Source: Paenibacillus pabuli
GTDB lineage: Bacteria > Bacillota > Bacilli > Paenibacillales > Paenibacillaceae
Length of the DNA: 64,000 bases
Assembly (NCBI RefSeq): GCF_039831995.1
Contig: NZ_JBDOIO010000004.1
Location: 186,001-250,000, forward strand
Reading direction: 5' to 3'
Part shown: piece by piece, positions 20,034 to 28,561 of the stretch
Layout: every line of letters begins with the position of its first letter
Position numbering within the stretch: position 1 is the first letter of the stretch
Made by a program: the position numbers and the translations under genes
The notes under the pieces: model-generated
Databases searched by the model: none
Seen by the model: only the letters and a program-made list of their open reading frames with translations
What the model was told of the DNA's origin: nothing

Positions 20034-20771
20034 ATGTTAAACCGATGGATGACTGCAGGTATAGTGGCCATGGCACTTATTATTGTTATAGGCATGACTA
20101 AGGTGTATGCAGAGAAAAGTGAGTCAGAGGGCGTCAAGTTGGAACAGCTAATACATACTTCAAACGCGGCGATGGATCAGGTGGAACGCATGATTATCAA
20201 ATGGCAGGGACAAGGGACAGGGAGTGCAGAGGAACAAGCAGCTCGGTTGTCGGAGCAATTGGGACTGCCGCAACCGGTTCTGGGTCGGCTGACAGGTCAT
20301 GATGTGTATCGCAGTGAGATTCAGGCTGAAGGGCAGCATGTAGGAATATTGGTGAATGCGGTCGTGACTGGAGAAAACGGATACTATGTCATTGTACAGT
20401 TGGCGGGAAGTCGTTTAACTGAATCAAGTGAACTCATTTCTCTGCACGAACAGGTAGATCAGCTTCTTGCAAGATCTGAGGTGGAAGCGACATGGAACCT
20501 TGCAGTCCAAGGCACAGGAACAACGGATGCATCTGTCAGCCATCAACTAGAAGAGACGGAAGTTAAGCTGTCTGGGCGGCTGAGTATGCATGCAGCAGAA
20601 CGTTACACGGACGACAACACAGCAAGTGTATCCTACAGAGTACCTGAGCTGCCGACGGCAATCCAAAGTGGCTCAGATGTCCTGAACATGCAGATCGCCG
20701 TACATCAGGATCATGACAAAGGAAGCAATCGTATTACGTTAGGATTTCCGGTAATCACGATCGAATATTGA
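20034..20771 (+). CDS. YwmB-like secreted or membrane-anchored protein
   Basis: A 245-residue protein with an N-terminal signal or anchor (about residues 5-26, ending VYAEKS). Fold and C-terminal wording (LNMQIAVHQD...ITLGFPVITIEY) resemble the YwmB family, whose TATA-box-binding-like fold has no assigned function. GGAGG is 7 bases before ATG. It stands alone between two hairpins. The family call is from memory and moderately sure. Confidence 0.6.
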   Translation: MLNRWMTAGIVAMALIIVIGMTKVYAEKSESEGVKLEQLIHTSNAAMDQVERMIIKWQGQGTGSAEEQAARLSEQLGLPQPVLGRLTGHDVYRSEIQAEGQHVGILVNAVVTGENGYYVIVQLAGSRLTESSELISLHEQVDQLLARSEVEATWNLAVQGTGTTDASVSHQLEETEVKLSGRLSMHAAERYTDDNTASVSYRVPELPTAIQSGSDVLNMQIAVHQDHDKGSNRITLGFPVITIEY

Positions 20772-20799
20772 GATGATATTTTACGTGTAAATATCATCT
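20771..20799 (+). terminator. Hairpin after the ywmB-like gene
   Basis: Perfect 11-bp stem AGATGATATTT / AAATATCATCT, but the T run after it is short. The remaining gap to 21024 shows only an extended -10 (TGCTAAAAT near 20895). Confidence 0.55.
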
Positions 20800-21023
20800 T
20801 GATTATGAGTATGTATAGGTGAATTTTCCGGGGGGATTTTGGAGGAATAACGAGAACCTTTATCAGGAAAATTAGTGCAACCACTCAGGCAATATGCTAA
20901 AATGGCATCACATCCAAGAGGAAGTTGCTGGTAATTGTCGGTTGTATGTTGTGCATATATAACACCATTACATAGCTCGGGAAGAGCCTAAGAAATGAGT
21001 CTTCCCGGAAGGAAGAGGAGCCC

Positions 21024-22574
21024 ATGGTCGAAAAACAAATGCAAGATGAGGTGCAGACGCCTGGCGCAGTATTTTTCATTTTTGGAGCAACGGGCGATTT
21101 GGCCCGACGGAAGCTGTTTCCGGCAATCTATAGTCTATACCGCGAAGGCAAGCTAGCCGAAGACTTTGCGGTTATTGGTGTAGCCAGACGTCCTAGGACA
21201 CCAGAACAATTCCGGGAAGACATCCATGAATCTATTAAGGAGTTCTGCCGCTATCCGGCAGGGGAACCTGGTGAGTGGAATGCGTTTGTCGAACATTTTG
21301 AGTATAAATCTCTTGATATTAATAATGTGGATGGCTTCAGAGAGCTGCGGGATCAAACAGAAGGCTTGGAAGCGAAGTTCAAAACGCCCGGGAACAGGCT
21401 GTTCTATCTGGCCCTGGCACCAGAGCTATTCGGCAGTGTCTCCTATAGTTTGCGTGATGGAGGGATGCTGGAAAGCCGCGGTTGGAACCGGCTTGTCATT
21501 GAAAAACCATTCGGGTATGATCTGCAATCTGCAGAGCAGTTAAATGAGCAGATCCGTGAAGTATTCCGTGAAGAGGAAATTTATCGGATTGACCATTATC
21601 TGGGTAAGGAAATGGTGCAGAATATTGAAGTGATTCGGTTTGGTAATGCATTTTTTGAACCACTCTGGAATAACAAGCATATTGCGAATGTTCAGATTAC
21701 GCTTGGCGAGACCGTTGGTGTGGAAGAGCGTGGGGGTTACTACGATCATTCCGGTGCCTTGCGCGATATGGGGCAGAATCATATGCTTCAGATGCTGACG
21801 ATGATTGCCATGGAGCCGCCAAGCCGCCTATTTCCCGAGGATATTCGGGATGAAAAGGTTAAGGTGCTGCGTTCCTTGCGACCATTCACGTCCGATGAAG
21901 AGGTAAGCAGCAACGTTGTGCGTGGGCAGTATACGGAAGGCGAGTACCGGGGAAAACAGCTTCCAGGGTACCGTCAGGAGGACAAGGTTGATCCGGAGTC
22001 GAATACGGAGACTTATTTTGCTGCACGTGTATTTGTGGATAATTTCCGCTGGGCAGGTGTACCTTTCTACATTCGGACAGGCAAGCGTCTCCCGGTGAAG
22101 ACGACTGAGATCGTGGTTGAATTCAAATCCATGCCGAACAATGTATATCTGGGCAAAAAATATAAACTGGAACCGAATCTGCTCGTGATTCGAGTGAATC
22201 CGATGGAAGGCATCTATATCAAAATCAATGCCAAGAAACCGGGCTCCGACTCCGAAATTCAGCCGCTTGCAATGGACTTCTGTCAGAGCTGCATGATCGG
22301 AATCAACTCGCCAGAAGCGTACGAGCGTCTGCTGCATGATGCGGCAGAAGGAGATTCCACGTATTTTACCCGTTGGGATGAAGTGGCGACGGCATGGTCT
22401 TTTGTCGACCGTATTGCTGCGGCATGGGCTGAGAATCATGGAGAGCTGTACACGTATCCAGCAGGCACATGGGGACCGGAAGCAACAGGGAAGCTGCTGG
22501 AGCAGGATGGTTTCCACTGGTGGCCTGTAAATGGGCAGGACGAAGATAGTGTTATTTGGCAAGTGAACAACTAA
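21024..22574 (+). CDS. zwf: Glucose-6-phosphate 1-dehydrogenase, copy 1
   Basis: A 516-residue enzyme oxidising glucose-6-phosphate to 6-phosphogluconolactone with NADP+. The nucleotide-binding GATGDLARRK is near residue 18 and the substrate motif EKPFGYDL near 161. The active-site RIDHYLGKE (about 190) contains the catalytic His. GAGGAG immediately precedes ATG. Unlike copy 2 (30815) it is not linked to gnd or tal, and a terminator follows directly. Confidence 0.95.
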   Translation: MVEKQMQDEVQTPGAVFFIFGATGDLARRKLFPAIYSLYREGKLAEDFAVIGVARRPRTPEQFREDIHESIKEFCRYPAGEPGEWNAFVEHFEYKSLDINNVDGFRELRDQTEGLEAKFKTPGNRLFYLALAPELFGSVSYSLRDGGMLESRGWNRLVIEKPFGYDLQSAEQLNEQIREVFREEEIYRIDHYLGKEMVQNIEVIRFGNAFFEPLWNNKHIANVQITLGETVGVEERGGYYDHSGALRDMGQNHMLQMLTMIAMEPPSRLFPEDIRDEKVKVLRSLRPFTSDEEVSSNVVRGQYTEGEYRGKQLPGYRQEDKVDPESNTETYFAARVFVDNFRWAGVPFYIRTGKRLPVKTTEIVVEFKSMPNNVYLGKKYKLEPNLLVIRVNPMEGIYIKINAKKPGSDSEIQPLAMDFCQSCMIGINSPEAYERLLHDAAEGDSTYFTRWDEVATAWSFVDRIAAAWAENHGELYTYPAGTWGPEATGKLLEQDGFHWWPVNGQDEDSVIWQVNN

Positions 22575-22593
22575 TCAAGTAAATCTTGTGGTC

Positions 22594-22641
22594 AAAAGCC
22601 TTGGATAGGACGTGAGTGCGCGTTCTTCCGGGCTTTTTTTT
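22594..22641 (+). terminator. Terminator after zwf copy 1
   Basis: AAAAGCC...GGGCTTTT stem followed by a long T run. Confidence 0.75.
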
Positions 22642-22692
22642 GCGACAGAGAGGGAAGAGAATGATGATGAAATAATAAGTAAAATTAAGTTG

Positions 22693-22735
22693 TTGACAAA
22701 AAGTAAGTGAATAACTTATACTCAACTCAAGAGTT
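22693..22735 (+). promoter_or_regulatory. doxX promoter with palindromic operator
   Basis: TTGACA (22693-22698), 18 bases, TATACT (22717-22722). Immediately downstream is AACTC-AA-GAGTT (22724-22735), which would cover the start point. The palindrome suggests repressor control, and the 190-base leader to the doxX start holds no ORF I can support. Confidence 0.65.
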
Positions 22736-22922
22736 AAAGAATTACGCAAAAAGAAAAACGGACGAAGGAGTTCTAAGGAGTTCTTCGAACCTATAGATTA
22801 TTCATGAGATGAAATTTGAACCAGGTGAAGGGGTTACGAGGACATTCATGAAGGAACATTTTAGCATAATATCTTTAATCTAAGAATACTATTTTGTAAC
22901 TATTTGAATGGAGGAAAAGGAC

Positions 22923-23321
22923 ATGTTGGATGTAGGAATTTTGTTGATTCGTTTGGTGATCGGTTTGTCGTTTATGGCTCATGGTGCACAGAAATTGTTT
23001 GGTTGGTTCGGGGGTTATGGGATCAAGGGTACAGGCGGATGGTTTGAGTCCATGGGGATGAAGCCTGGCGCTCTCGTTGCACTGCTGGCAGGTTTGGCGG
23101 AATTCGGTGGCGGCTTGCTGCTGGCTCTGGGTCTGCTGACTCCAGTAGGTGGCATTCTGATTGCACTGACCATGGTGATAGCGATTGTGAAAGTTCATGG
23201 TGCGAATGGATACTGGTCTACACAAAACGGTTTTGAGTATAATCTCGCGATCCTGGTGATCGGTGTGGCATTGGCTCTGACTGGTGGAGGACAATACGCG
23301 CTGGATGCATTGATATTCTAA
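22923..23321 (+). CDS. DoxX-family membrane protein
   Basis: A 132-residue protein with four membrane helices. The MAHGAQKLFGWFGGYG motif is typical of DoxX/YfiD-type proteins linked to redox or thiol stress. GGAGG at 22910-22914 lies 8 bases before ATG 22923 and rules out the in-frame ATG at 22908. It is a single-gene unit between a regulated promoter and a strong terminator. Confidence 0.9.
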   Translation: MLDVGILLIRLVIGLSFMAHGAQKLFGWFGGYGIKGTGGWFESMGMKPGALVALLAGLAEFGGGLLLALGLLTPVGGILIALTMVIAIVKVHGANGYWSTQNGFEYNLAILVIGVALALTGGGQYALDALIF

Positions 23322-23343
23322 GTAAGCTAGGAACGTGAATTAG

Positions 23344-23388
23344 GAGTACCTGGATGCCAATCTATTGGCTGAAAGGTGCTCTTTTTTT
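23344..23388 (+). terminator. Terminator after doxX
   Basis: GAG-ACCT-GCCA / TGGC-AGGT-CTC stem with seven T. Confidence 0.8.
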
Positions 23389-23442
23389 GCGATTGGAAAA
23401 GTGAAGAATCCGTTGCAGGTAATCGGTTATTTTCGGTAAAGA

Positions 23443-23454
23443 TTATGGTACAAT
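23443..23454 (+). promoter_or_regulatory. Extended -10 element upstream of prfC
   Basis: TATGGTACAATA contains TGG-TACAAT (TGn extended -10); no convincing -35. The 344-base gap 23322-23665 otherwise holds the doxX terminator and the palindrome at 23613. Confidence 0.45.
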
Positions 23455-23612
23455 AGGAGAGTTGGGTAAGAAGCAGGTTAACGGTTTGTTATAGCAGCAC
23501 AGGAATAGGGAGGATGAACTCCGTTGTAAATGTGTAAAATTAAACCTAATGTGCAAAAATCGAAGGAAACAATCAACCGGTATCGCCGGATTGCATAAAA
23601 GATTGAGATTAG

Positions 23613-23627
23613 ACCGGCCAGGCCGGT
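23613..23627 (+). other. Perfect GC-rich palindrome 39 bases before prfC
   Basis: ACCGGCC-A-GGCCGGT. It is too tight for an ordinary hairpin loop, so a DNA-binding site is more likely than an RNA structure. Confidence 0.5.
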
Positions 23628-23665
23628 AATTAACGTTGAATGAACGGACGAAAGGGATAGAACCT

Positions 23666-25246
23666 ATGAGCAAAACAGATAACATTCTTCAACAGGAAGT
23701 GGACAAACGCAGGACGTTTGCCATTATCTCTCACCCGGATGCGGGTAAAACTACATTGACCGAGAAGCTGTTGCTGTTCGGGGGCGCGATTCGTCTCGCC
23801 GGTACGGTAAAAGCGCGGAAAGCAAGCAAGCACGCTACAAGTGACTGGATGGAAATTGAGAAACAGCGGGGGATTTCGGTTACATCTTCCGTCATGCAGT
23901 TCGATTACCTAGGTCATCGTGTAAACATTCTGGATACGCCGGGTCACCAGGACTTCAGTGAAGATACCTATCGTACACTGACGGCTGCAGACAGTGCAGT
24001 CATGTTGATTGACGTGGCCAAAGGTGTCGAGGCACAAACCATCAAGCTGTTCCAGGTTTGTGCGAAGCGCGGCATTCCGATCTTCACGTTCATCAACAAG
24101 CTGGACCGTGAAGGACAAAGCCCGTTTGATCTGATGGAAGAGCTCGAAAACGTACTGGGTATTCGCTCCGTACCGATGAACTGGCCGATTGGTACAGGAC
24201 GCGATCTGTGCGGCGTGTATGACCGGATGAAAAACCAGGTGGAATTGTTCCAAGGGGACGACCACTCCACGATTAAAGTGCAAAAAGTAGATGGCTACGA
24301 AGATCCGATTATCCGCGAGATGGCGGGAGAATATCTTCATGATCAGCTGTGTCAGGATCTGGAGCTTCTGGATGTTGCAGGAGATCAGTTCGATATGGAG
24401 AAGGTACAACGTGGAGAGCTGACACCGGTATTCTTCGGCAGTGCCATCAACAACTTCGGTGTGCAGACATTCCTGGAGAACTTCCTGCAGCTGGCTCCTA
24501 AGCCTGAGCCGCGTCACAGTACCGCGGGTGAGATCGAGCCGACGAATGAGAAGTTCAGCGGATATGTATTTAAAATCCAGGCAAACATGAACCCGGCACA
24601 CCGTGACCGTATCGCGTTCCTGCGGATCGTGTCTGGTAAATTCCAACGGGGGATGAGCGTTAAGCATAACCGTGTGGGGAAAGAGATTAAACTGTCCCGA
24701 CCACAGCAATTTCTGGCTCAGGACCGGGATATCGTAGAAGAGGCATATGCTGGCGATATCATCGGATTATTTGACCCGGGTATTTTCCGGATTGGCGATT
24801 CGCTTAGTCAGGGAAGTGAGGTTATATTTGATGAAATGCCAACCTTCTCGCCAGAGATTTTTGCCAAAGTAACCGTCAAAAATGCATTGAAACATAAACA
24901 GTACCAAAAGGGTATCGACCAGTTGACGGAAGAAGGAACGATTCAGGTCTTTAACACCGTAAGTTTCGATGAAACACTGCTCGGTGTTGTAGGTCAGCTC
25001 CAGTTCGAGGTATTCGAATACCGGATGAAAGGCGAGTATGGGGTAGATGTACAGTTGCAGCGCATGCCTTATCAGTTTGCTCGCTGGATTGTGGACGAGA
25101 ATCTGGATCCGAGCAAATTCCGGATTAACTCTACCTTGGTGAGGGATAAAAAGGGGAACTATGTTGTCCTGTTCGAGAACGAGTATGCGATGAGAACGGC
25201 AATCGACAAAAACCCGACTGCCCAATTCCTCGAGACAGCTCCATAA
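23666..25246 (+). CDS. prfC: Peptide chain release factor 3
   Basis: A 526-residue translational GTPase that recycles RF1/RF2 from the ribosome. The P-loop HPDAGKTTL, effector region, DTPGHQDF (G3) and NKLDR (G4) are all present, followed by EF-Tu-like and C-terminal domains. ATG 23666 is preferred, with AAAGGGA 9 bases upstream; a longer frame opens at TTG 23636. prfC is not universal in Firmicutes. It stands alone here. Confidence 0.95.
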   Translation: MSKTDNILQQEVDKRRTFAIISHPDAGKTTLTEKLLLFGGAIRLAGTVKARKASKHATSDWMEIEKQRGISVTSSVMQFDYLGHRVNILDTPGHQDFSEDTYRTLTAADSAVMLIDVAKGVEAQTIKLFQVCAKRGIPIFTFINKLDREGQSPFDLMEELENVLGIRSVPMNWPIGTGRDLCGVYDRMKNQVELFQGDDHSTIKVQKVDGYEDPIIREMAGEYLHDQLCQDLELLDVAGDQFDMEKVQRGELTPVFFGSAINNFGVQTFLENFLQLAPKPEPRHSTAGEIEPTNEKFSGYVFKIQANMNPAHRDRIAFLRIVSGKFQRGMSVKHNRVGKEIKLSRPQQFLAQDRDIVEEAYAGDIIGLFDPGIFRIGDSLSQGSEVIFDEMPTFSPEIFAKVTVKNALKHKQYQKGIDQLTEEGTIQVFNTVSFDETLLGVVGQLQFEVFEYRMKGEYGVDVQLQRMPYQFARWIVDENLDPSKFRINSTLVRDKKGNYVVLFENEYAMRTAIDKNPTAQFLETAP

Positions 25247-25311
25247 GTGAGGCTCATCTCGGAGCAATCTCGTAATTTGAAGCAGTATAAGGCTTAATAC
25301 ACCAATGTTAA

Positions 25312-25345
25312 AGATCCCTCCGCCGTCTGGCGGGGGGATCTGTTT
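25312..25345. terminator. Terminator between convergent prfC and sspI
   Basis: AGATCCC-CCGCC / GGCGG-GGGATCT stem, with T-rich sequence on both sides. Confidence 0.75.
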
Positions 25346-25456
25346 GCTTCGCACCTTACTTATGTGGCGGGTATGATCCAGCCGAATAAGGGAAAGCTTT
25401 CTTTTGCAGACAGAACAAACGTGATGACGGTTACCGATCCCTCTCCATACCTCGAT

Positions 25457-25690
25457 TTAGCGAAGCGGTTGAACGGGGATGGTGTGCAGATGCTCCTGCG
25501 CGACTTGAATCAACTCATCCTGCTTCGCAGAATCAGTGTTCTTCCAGATCATTTCAAAAATGGCGCCAAGTCCTGGCAGTGCAGCTTCCGGTCCATCCAC
25601 AGAACCTTCAATCATCTCCCGGAGCTGATCATCACTCTTGTCATGAACTTTATGAACAATCGCTTCACGCAGGCTTAATGTAATTGGCAT
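25457..25690 (-). CDS. sspI: Small acid-soluble spore protein SspI
   Basis: A 77-residue minor SASP found only in spores. It matches the B. subtilis SspI pattern: an N-terminal LREAIVHKV, then DDQLREMIEGS, then LPGLGAIFEMIW. The start ATG at 25690 is fixed by GAGGAGGG about 8 bases upstream; the frame continues open to 25825 without a usable start signal. It is near the SpoU-type methyltransferase gene (26573), as sspI is near ysgA in B. subtilis. No convincing sigma-G promoter was found. Confidence 0.9.
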   Translation of the reverse strand: MPITLSLREAIVHKVHDKSDDQLREMIEGSVDGPEAALPGLGAIFEMIWKNTDSAKQDELIQVAQEHLHTIPVQPLR

Positions 25691-25753
25691 CGCAATTCCC
25701 TCCTCGTATATTCGGCTGCTCCTATACTGTTCCCTGGGAAGCGTGAGCGCATT

Positions 25754-25780
25754 CAAGTTTATCCGGCTTTGTGGTATACT
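25754..25780 (+). promoter_or_regulatory. Candidate ktrC promoter (extended -10)
   Basis: TGG-TATACT at 25772-25780, a TGn extended -10, with a poor -35 (TTCAAG near 25752). Confidence 0.55.
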
Positions 25781-25857
25781 ACGAAGGATATTTAAGTAAG
25801 CATTGACATCCGAAAGGATGCGCAAGAGCTGAAGTGCAGCGGGAGGTTAAGACCCTA

Positions 25858-26520
25858 ATGGCTAAGAAACAGTATGCCGTAATTGGCATGGGGCGGTTCG
25901 GATCAAGTGTGGCTAATGCGCTGAGTGGCATGGGATTCGATGTGCTGGCTATTGATGCGGACGAGCAGCGGACCCAGGAAATGTCCAATGTGGTGACTCA
26001 TGCTGTATCGGCAGATTCAACGGATGAAGAAGCGCTGCGAGCGCTGGGTATACGAAATTTCGACGTTGTCGTTGTGGCAATCGGTGAAGATATTCAGGCG
26101 AGTATTTTGACGACCCTGATTTTGAAAGATATGGGTGTACCTGTTCTGATCGTCAAAGCACAAAATGAGCTTCATGGTAAAGTACTGCAAAAAATTGGAG
26201 CGGACAAGGTCATCTATCCTGAGCGGGATATGGGGCTGCGGGTAGCCCATCATTTGACCTCCCCAAACATACTGGATTACATTGAGCTGTCTGAAGATTA
26301 CAGCATTTTGGAGATGAGAGCCTCCGAGCAAATGATTGGCAAAAACCTGTTGGAGCTCAACATCCGTGCACGCTTCGGCTGTAACGTCATGGCGATCCGC
26401 AGCGGGAATTCCATGAATATCTCTCCGTATGCCGAGGATCGGATCGAAGCTGGGGATGTGTTGATCATTGTGGGTCACAAAGACCATTTGACGAAAATGG
26501 AGCTCGCCTATCCGAAGTGA
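25858..26520 (+). CDS. ktrC: KtrC-type RCK subunit of a potassium channel or transporter
   Basis: A 220-residue cytosolic gating subunit. The RCK_N Rossmann domain has the nucleotide motif VIGMGRFGSS near the start, acidic AIDAD at the end of strand 2, and the AIGEDIQASILTTLILKDMGV segment. The RCK_C domain (about 140-220) is the c-di-AMP-binding module in this family. ATG 25858 gives a length equal to B. subtilis KtrC; a GTG at 25834 is less likely. No membrane partner (ktrB/ktrD) is adjacent. Confidence 0.9.
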   Translation: MAKKQYAVIGMGRFGSSVANALSGMGFDVLAIDADEQRTQEMSNVVTHAVSADSTDEEALRALGIRNFDVVVVAIGEDIQASILTTLILKDMGVPVLIVKAQNELHGKVLQKIGADKVIYPERDMGLRVAHHLTSPNILDYIELSEDYSILEMRASEQMIGKNLLELNIRARFGCNVMAIRSGNSMNISPYAEDRIEAGDVLIIVGHKDHLTKMELAYPK

Positions 26521-26572
26521 TCTTTCAGAGTTACCTGAAGTAAATTGAACGGCAGACGGGAAGGATGGAAAG

Positions 26573-27361
26573 ATGGATATAGTATCACCGCAAAATTCAC
26601 GCGTGAAGGAATGGGCACAGCTGCTGGAGAAAAAGCATCGTACCCGTCAGCATAAATATATCATTGAAGGCATTCACCTGGTACAGGAGGCACTGCGTGC
26701 ACAGGCTGATCTGGAATGCATTGTCTACGATGGGGAACAAGGTGTGCCAGCTGAACTGGCGGGACTTGAAGGACCACTTCAACGTATAGAATGGATTAGC
26801 GTATCTCCTGCTGTGATTGCCAAATGTACAGATACGATGACACCGCAGCCTGTTTTTGCCATTGTCCGTAAAGGCCGTGAGTCACTGGAAATTCTGACAT
26901 CTGGAGCACGCGGGCTTGTTGTGGTGCTCGATGGAGTGCAGGACCCAGGGAATGTGGGGACGATCATCCGCAGTGCTGATGCAGCCGGAGCAGCCGGTGT
27001 AGTGCTCGGTGCAGGCTCTGCCGATGTGTATAATCCGAAGACCATTCGTTCAACGATGGGATCTCTGTTTCATTTGCCCATTGTGGAAGGCCAGTTGGAA
27101 TCCTTGCTTCCGGAAGCAAAAGCAGCGGGCGTGAAGCTCGTAAGTACCTCTTTGCAGGCAGAGTATTCATGTTATAGCTATGATTTCACACAATCGGTTT
27201 GGCTTGTGATCGGCAATGAAGGCAAAGGGATATCCAAGTCTACGGCAAGGCTCGTAGATGATGCGATTACGATACCGATGCAGGGACAAGCAGAATCATT
27301 GAATGCCGCAATGGCGGCCACCATCCTCTTGTTTGAAGCGATGAGACAGCGGATGGTGTAA
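26573..27361 (+). CDS. ysgA: TrmH/SpoU-family RNA 2'-O-methyltransferase (YsgA-like)
   Basis: A 262-residue SpoU-class enzyme with the knotted SPOUT core. Motif 1 is LDGVQDPGNVGTIIRSADAAG (about 124-144), motif 2 is IGNEGKGIS, motif 3 is IPMQGQAESLNAAMAA. An N-terminal substrate-recognition part (about 1-95) precedes it. The target RNA is not known; rRNA is usual. In B. subtilis ysgA lies between sspI and pheST, but pheST does not follow here. Confidence 0.9.
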   Translation: MDIVSPQNSRVKEWAQLLEKKHRTRQHKYIIEGIHLVQEALRAQADLECIVYDGEQGVPAELAGLEGPLQRIEWISVSPAVIAKCTDTMTPQPVFAIVRKGRESLEILTSGARGLVVVLDGVQDPGNVGTIIRSADAAGAAGVVLGAGSADVYNPKTIRSTMGSLFHLPIVEGQLESLLPEAKAAGVKLVSTSLQAEYSCYSYDFTQSVWLVIGNEGKGISKSTARLVDDAITIPMQGQAESLNAAMAATILLFEAMRQRMV

Positions 27362-27429
27362 GATGTACTCATTATGCTGAACTGAATGCAAGTACCATAT
27401 AGGACAAGGTTCCAAAAGGACATAATTCG

Positions 27430-27473
27430 GCTTATTCCTACTTCTGTGAAGAGATAGGGATGAGCTTTTTTTC
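27430..27473 (+). terminator. Terminator after ysgA
   Basis: GCTTATTCCTA pairs with TAGGGATGAGC, followed by a T run. Confidence 0.8.
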
Positions 27474-27572
27474 TTATAGGTAGGAATAATACATAAAACT
27501 AACTCAGATACAAAATAGTTGGAGGCGGAGGGCATGTTCCTTCGCTTTTTTTCAATGTAACGTATTCTGAAT

Positions 27573-28454
27573 TCATCCCCTCCCTTGCAGGTTCAACCGG
27601 TATTGATGCGGAGTTGTGCCGGTTACATTACGAAATACTTTGCAGAAGTAGGATGGGGTGGACATGCCCACACGGTGGCCTATTTCCGGGACACTGTAAG
27701 ATGTACGGGCAAGTAATACGCAAGCATGACGAATACGGGTGGCTTGGGTGTATGCGACAATGGTCGTTCCCGTGGCCTTTTTGAATACATGAGACAGATG
27801 ATAAAGAGACATGTGCAGCTCTGCAGCGAGATCTTTAAGAAGAAAAGGTTCTTGGTAATGTTCTTCAATCCACTGCATGACGGCTTCGGCATGGGGATGA
27901 AGGAGACTGGTGGAAGTTGGATGAACGGATTGGGAGGGGCGTTGCTTGCCTTCTTCCCATACATATTTTATCTGAACGAGCAGGTTCAGTAAAAAGAGCC
28001 GAATCGCCTCCTCTTCCGCTTCTCTCTCTAATATGTTGGGATGATGCTGCCCAAACTGTTCCATAAATTGAACCAGCATTGAAGAAGAAGGCAGGATGGA
28101 CGGTGCAATAGGTGACTGCTGTCCCAGCAGTTCCTGTACAAAATGATGCGAAGTGCTAAAATGCTGCCAGGATTCCTTCAGCAATTCCAGATCATACATG
28201 AGTACACTGCGGACAAAAGGATGCTCATCCGTAACTTGAATCTGTACCTGATGCAATTGAAAAGGGCGGAAAATCATCAGCGTTCCGGGTTTAAGCGGGA
28301 AAGCCTGGCCTTCCGTAATTAACTGACCATACCCATCATGAATATAGGTTACTTCCATCTGGGAATGGGCATGAAATACTTCACGAAAAGTCGTGGTGGC
28401 TGTGCGGCGGCAAGCCAGGTTGAACTGCTCCTTGCCTAACATGGACAACGTCAT
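27573..28454 (-). CDS. AraC-family regulator with N-terminal cupin-type sensor
   Basis: A 293-residue cytosolic regulator. The N-terminal AraC_binding cupin-like half (FHAHSQMEVTYIHDGYGQ...) is followed by two helix-turn-helices (FLLKDLAAELHMSLYHLSHVFKKATGTT; YSVPEIGHRVGMSTPSYFCKVFRNVTG). ATG 28454 is chosen because GAGGG lies a few bases upstream, but nearby TTG and ATG codons are possible. It diverges from the oxidoreductase gene at 28562, its likely target. Confidence 0.85.
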   Translation of the reverse strand: MTLSMLGKEQFNLACRRTATTTFREVFHAHSQMEVTYIHDGYGQLITEGQAFPLKPGTLMIFRPFQLHQVQIQVTDEHPFVRSVLMYDLELLKESWQHFSTSHHFVQELLGQQSPIAPSILPSSSMLVQFMEQFGQHHPNILEREAEEEAIRLFLLNLLVQIKYVWEEGKQRPSQSVHPTSTSLLHPHAEAVMQWIEEHYQEPFLLKDLAAELHMSLYHLSHVFKKATGTTIVAYTQATRIRHACVLLARTSYSVPEIGHRVGMSTPSYFCKVFRNVTGTTPHQYRLNLQGRG

Positions 28455-28561
28455 TTCCTCCCTCAGCATGAGCGCAAGATCCTTTTATTTTAACACAAGA
28501 TACACGCATAAAAGCGCTTAATAATTGTGTATTGTGTAGGAAACAAGGGAGGTATGTTCAG

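Noticed and set aside
23909..24709. 266-codon minus-strand open frame inside prfC
   Set aside because: It lies wholly antisense to a clear release factor gene, has no ribosome site and no recognisable domain.
25691..25780. Sigma-G promoter for sspI
   Set aside because: GAATG and CAGTATA are present on the minus strand but 20 bases apart with a mismatched -10. This is not convincing.
28508..28522. cre site in the AraC/oxidoreductase gap
   Set aside because: The AAGCGCTT core is palindromic, but the outer TG and CA positions of cre do not match.
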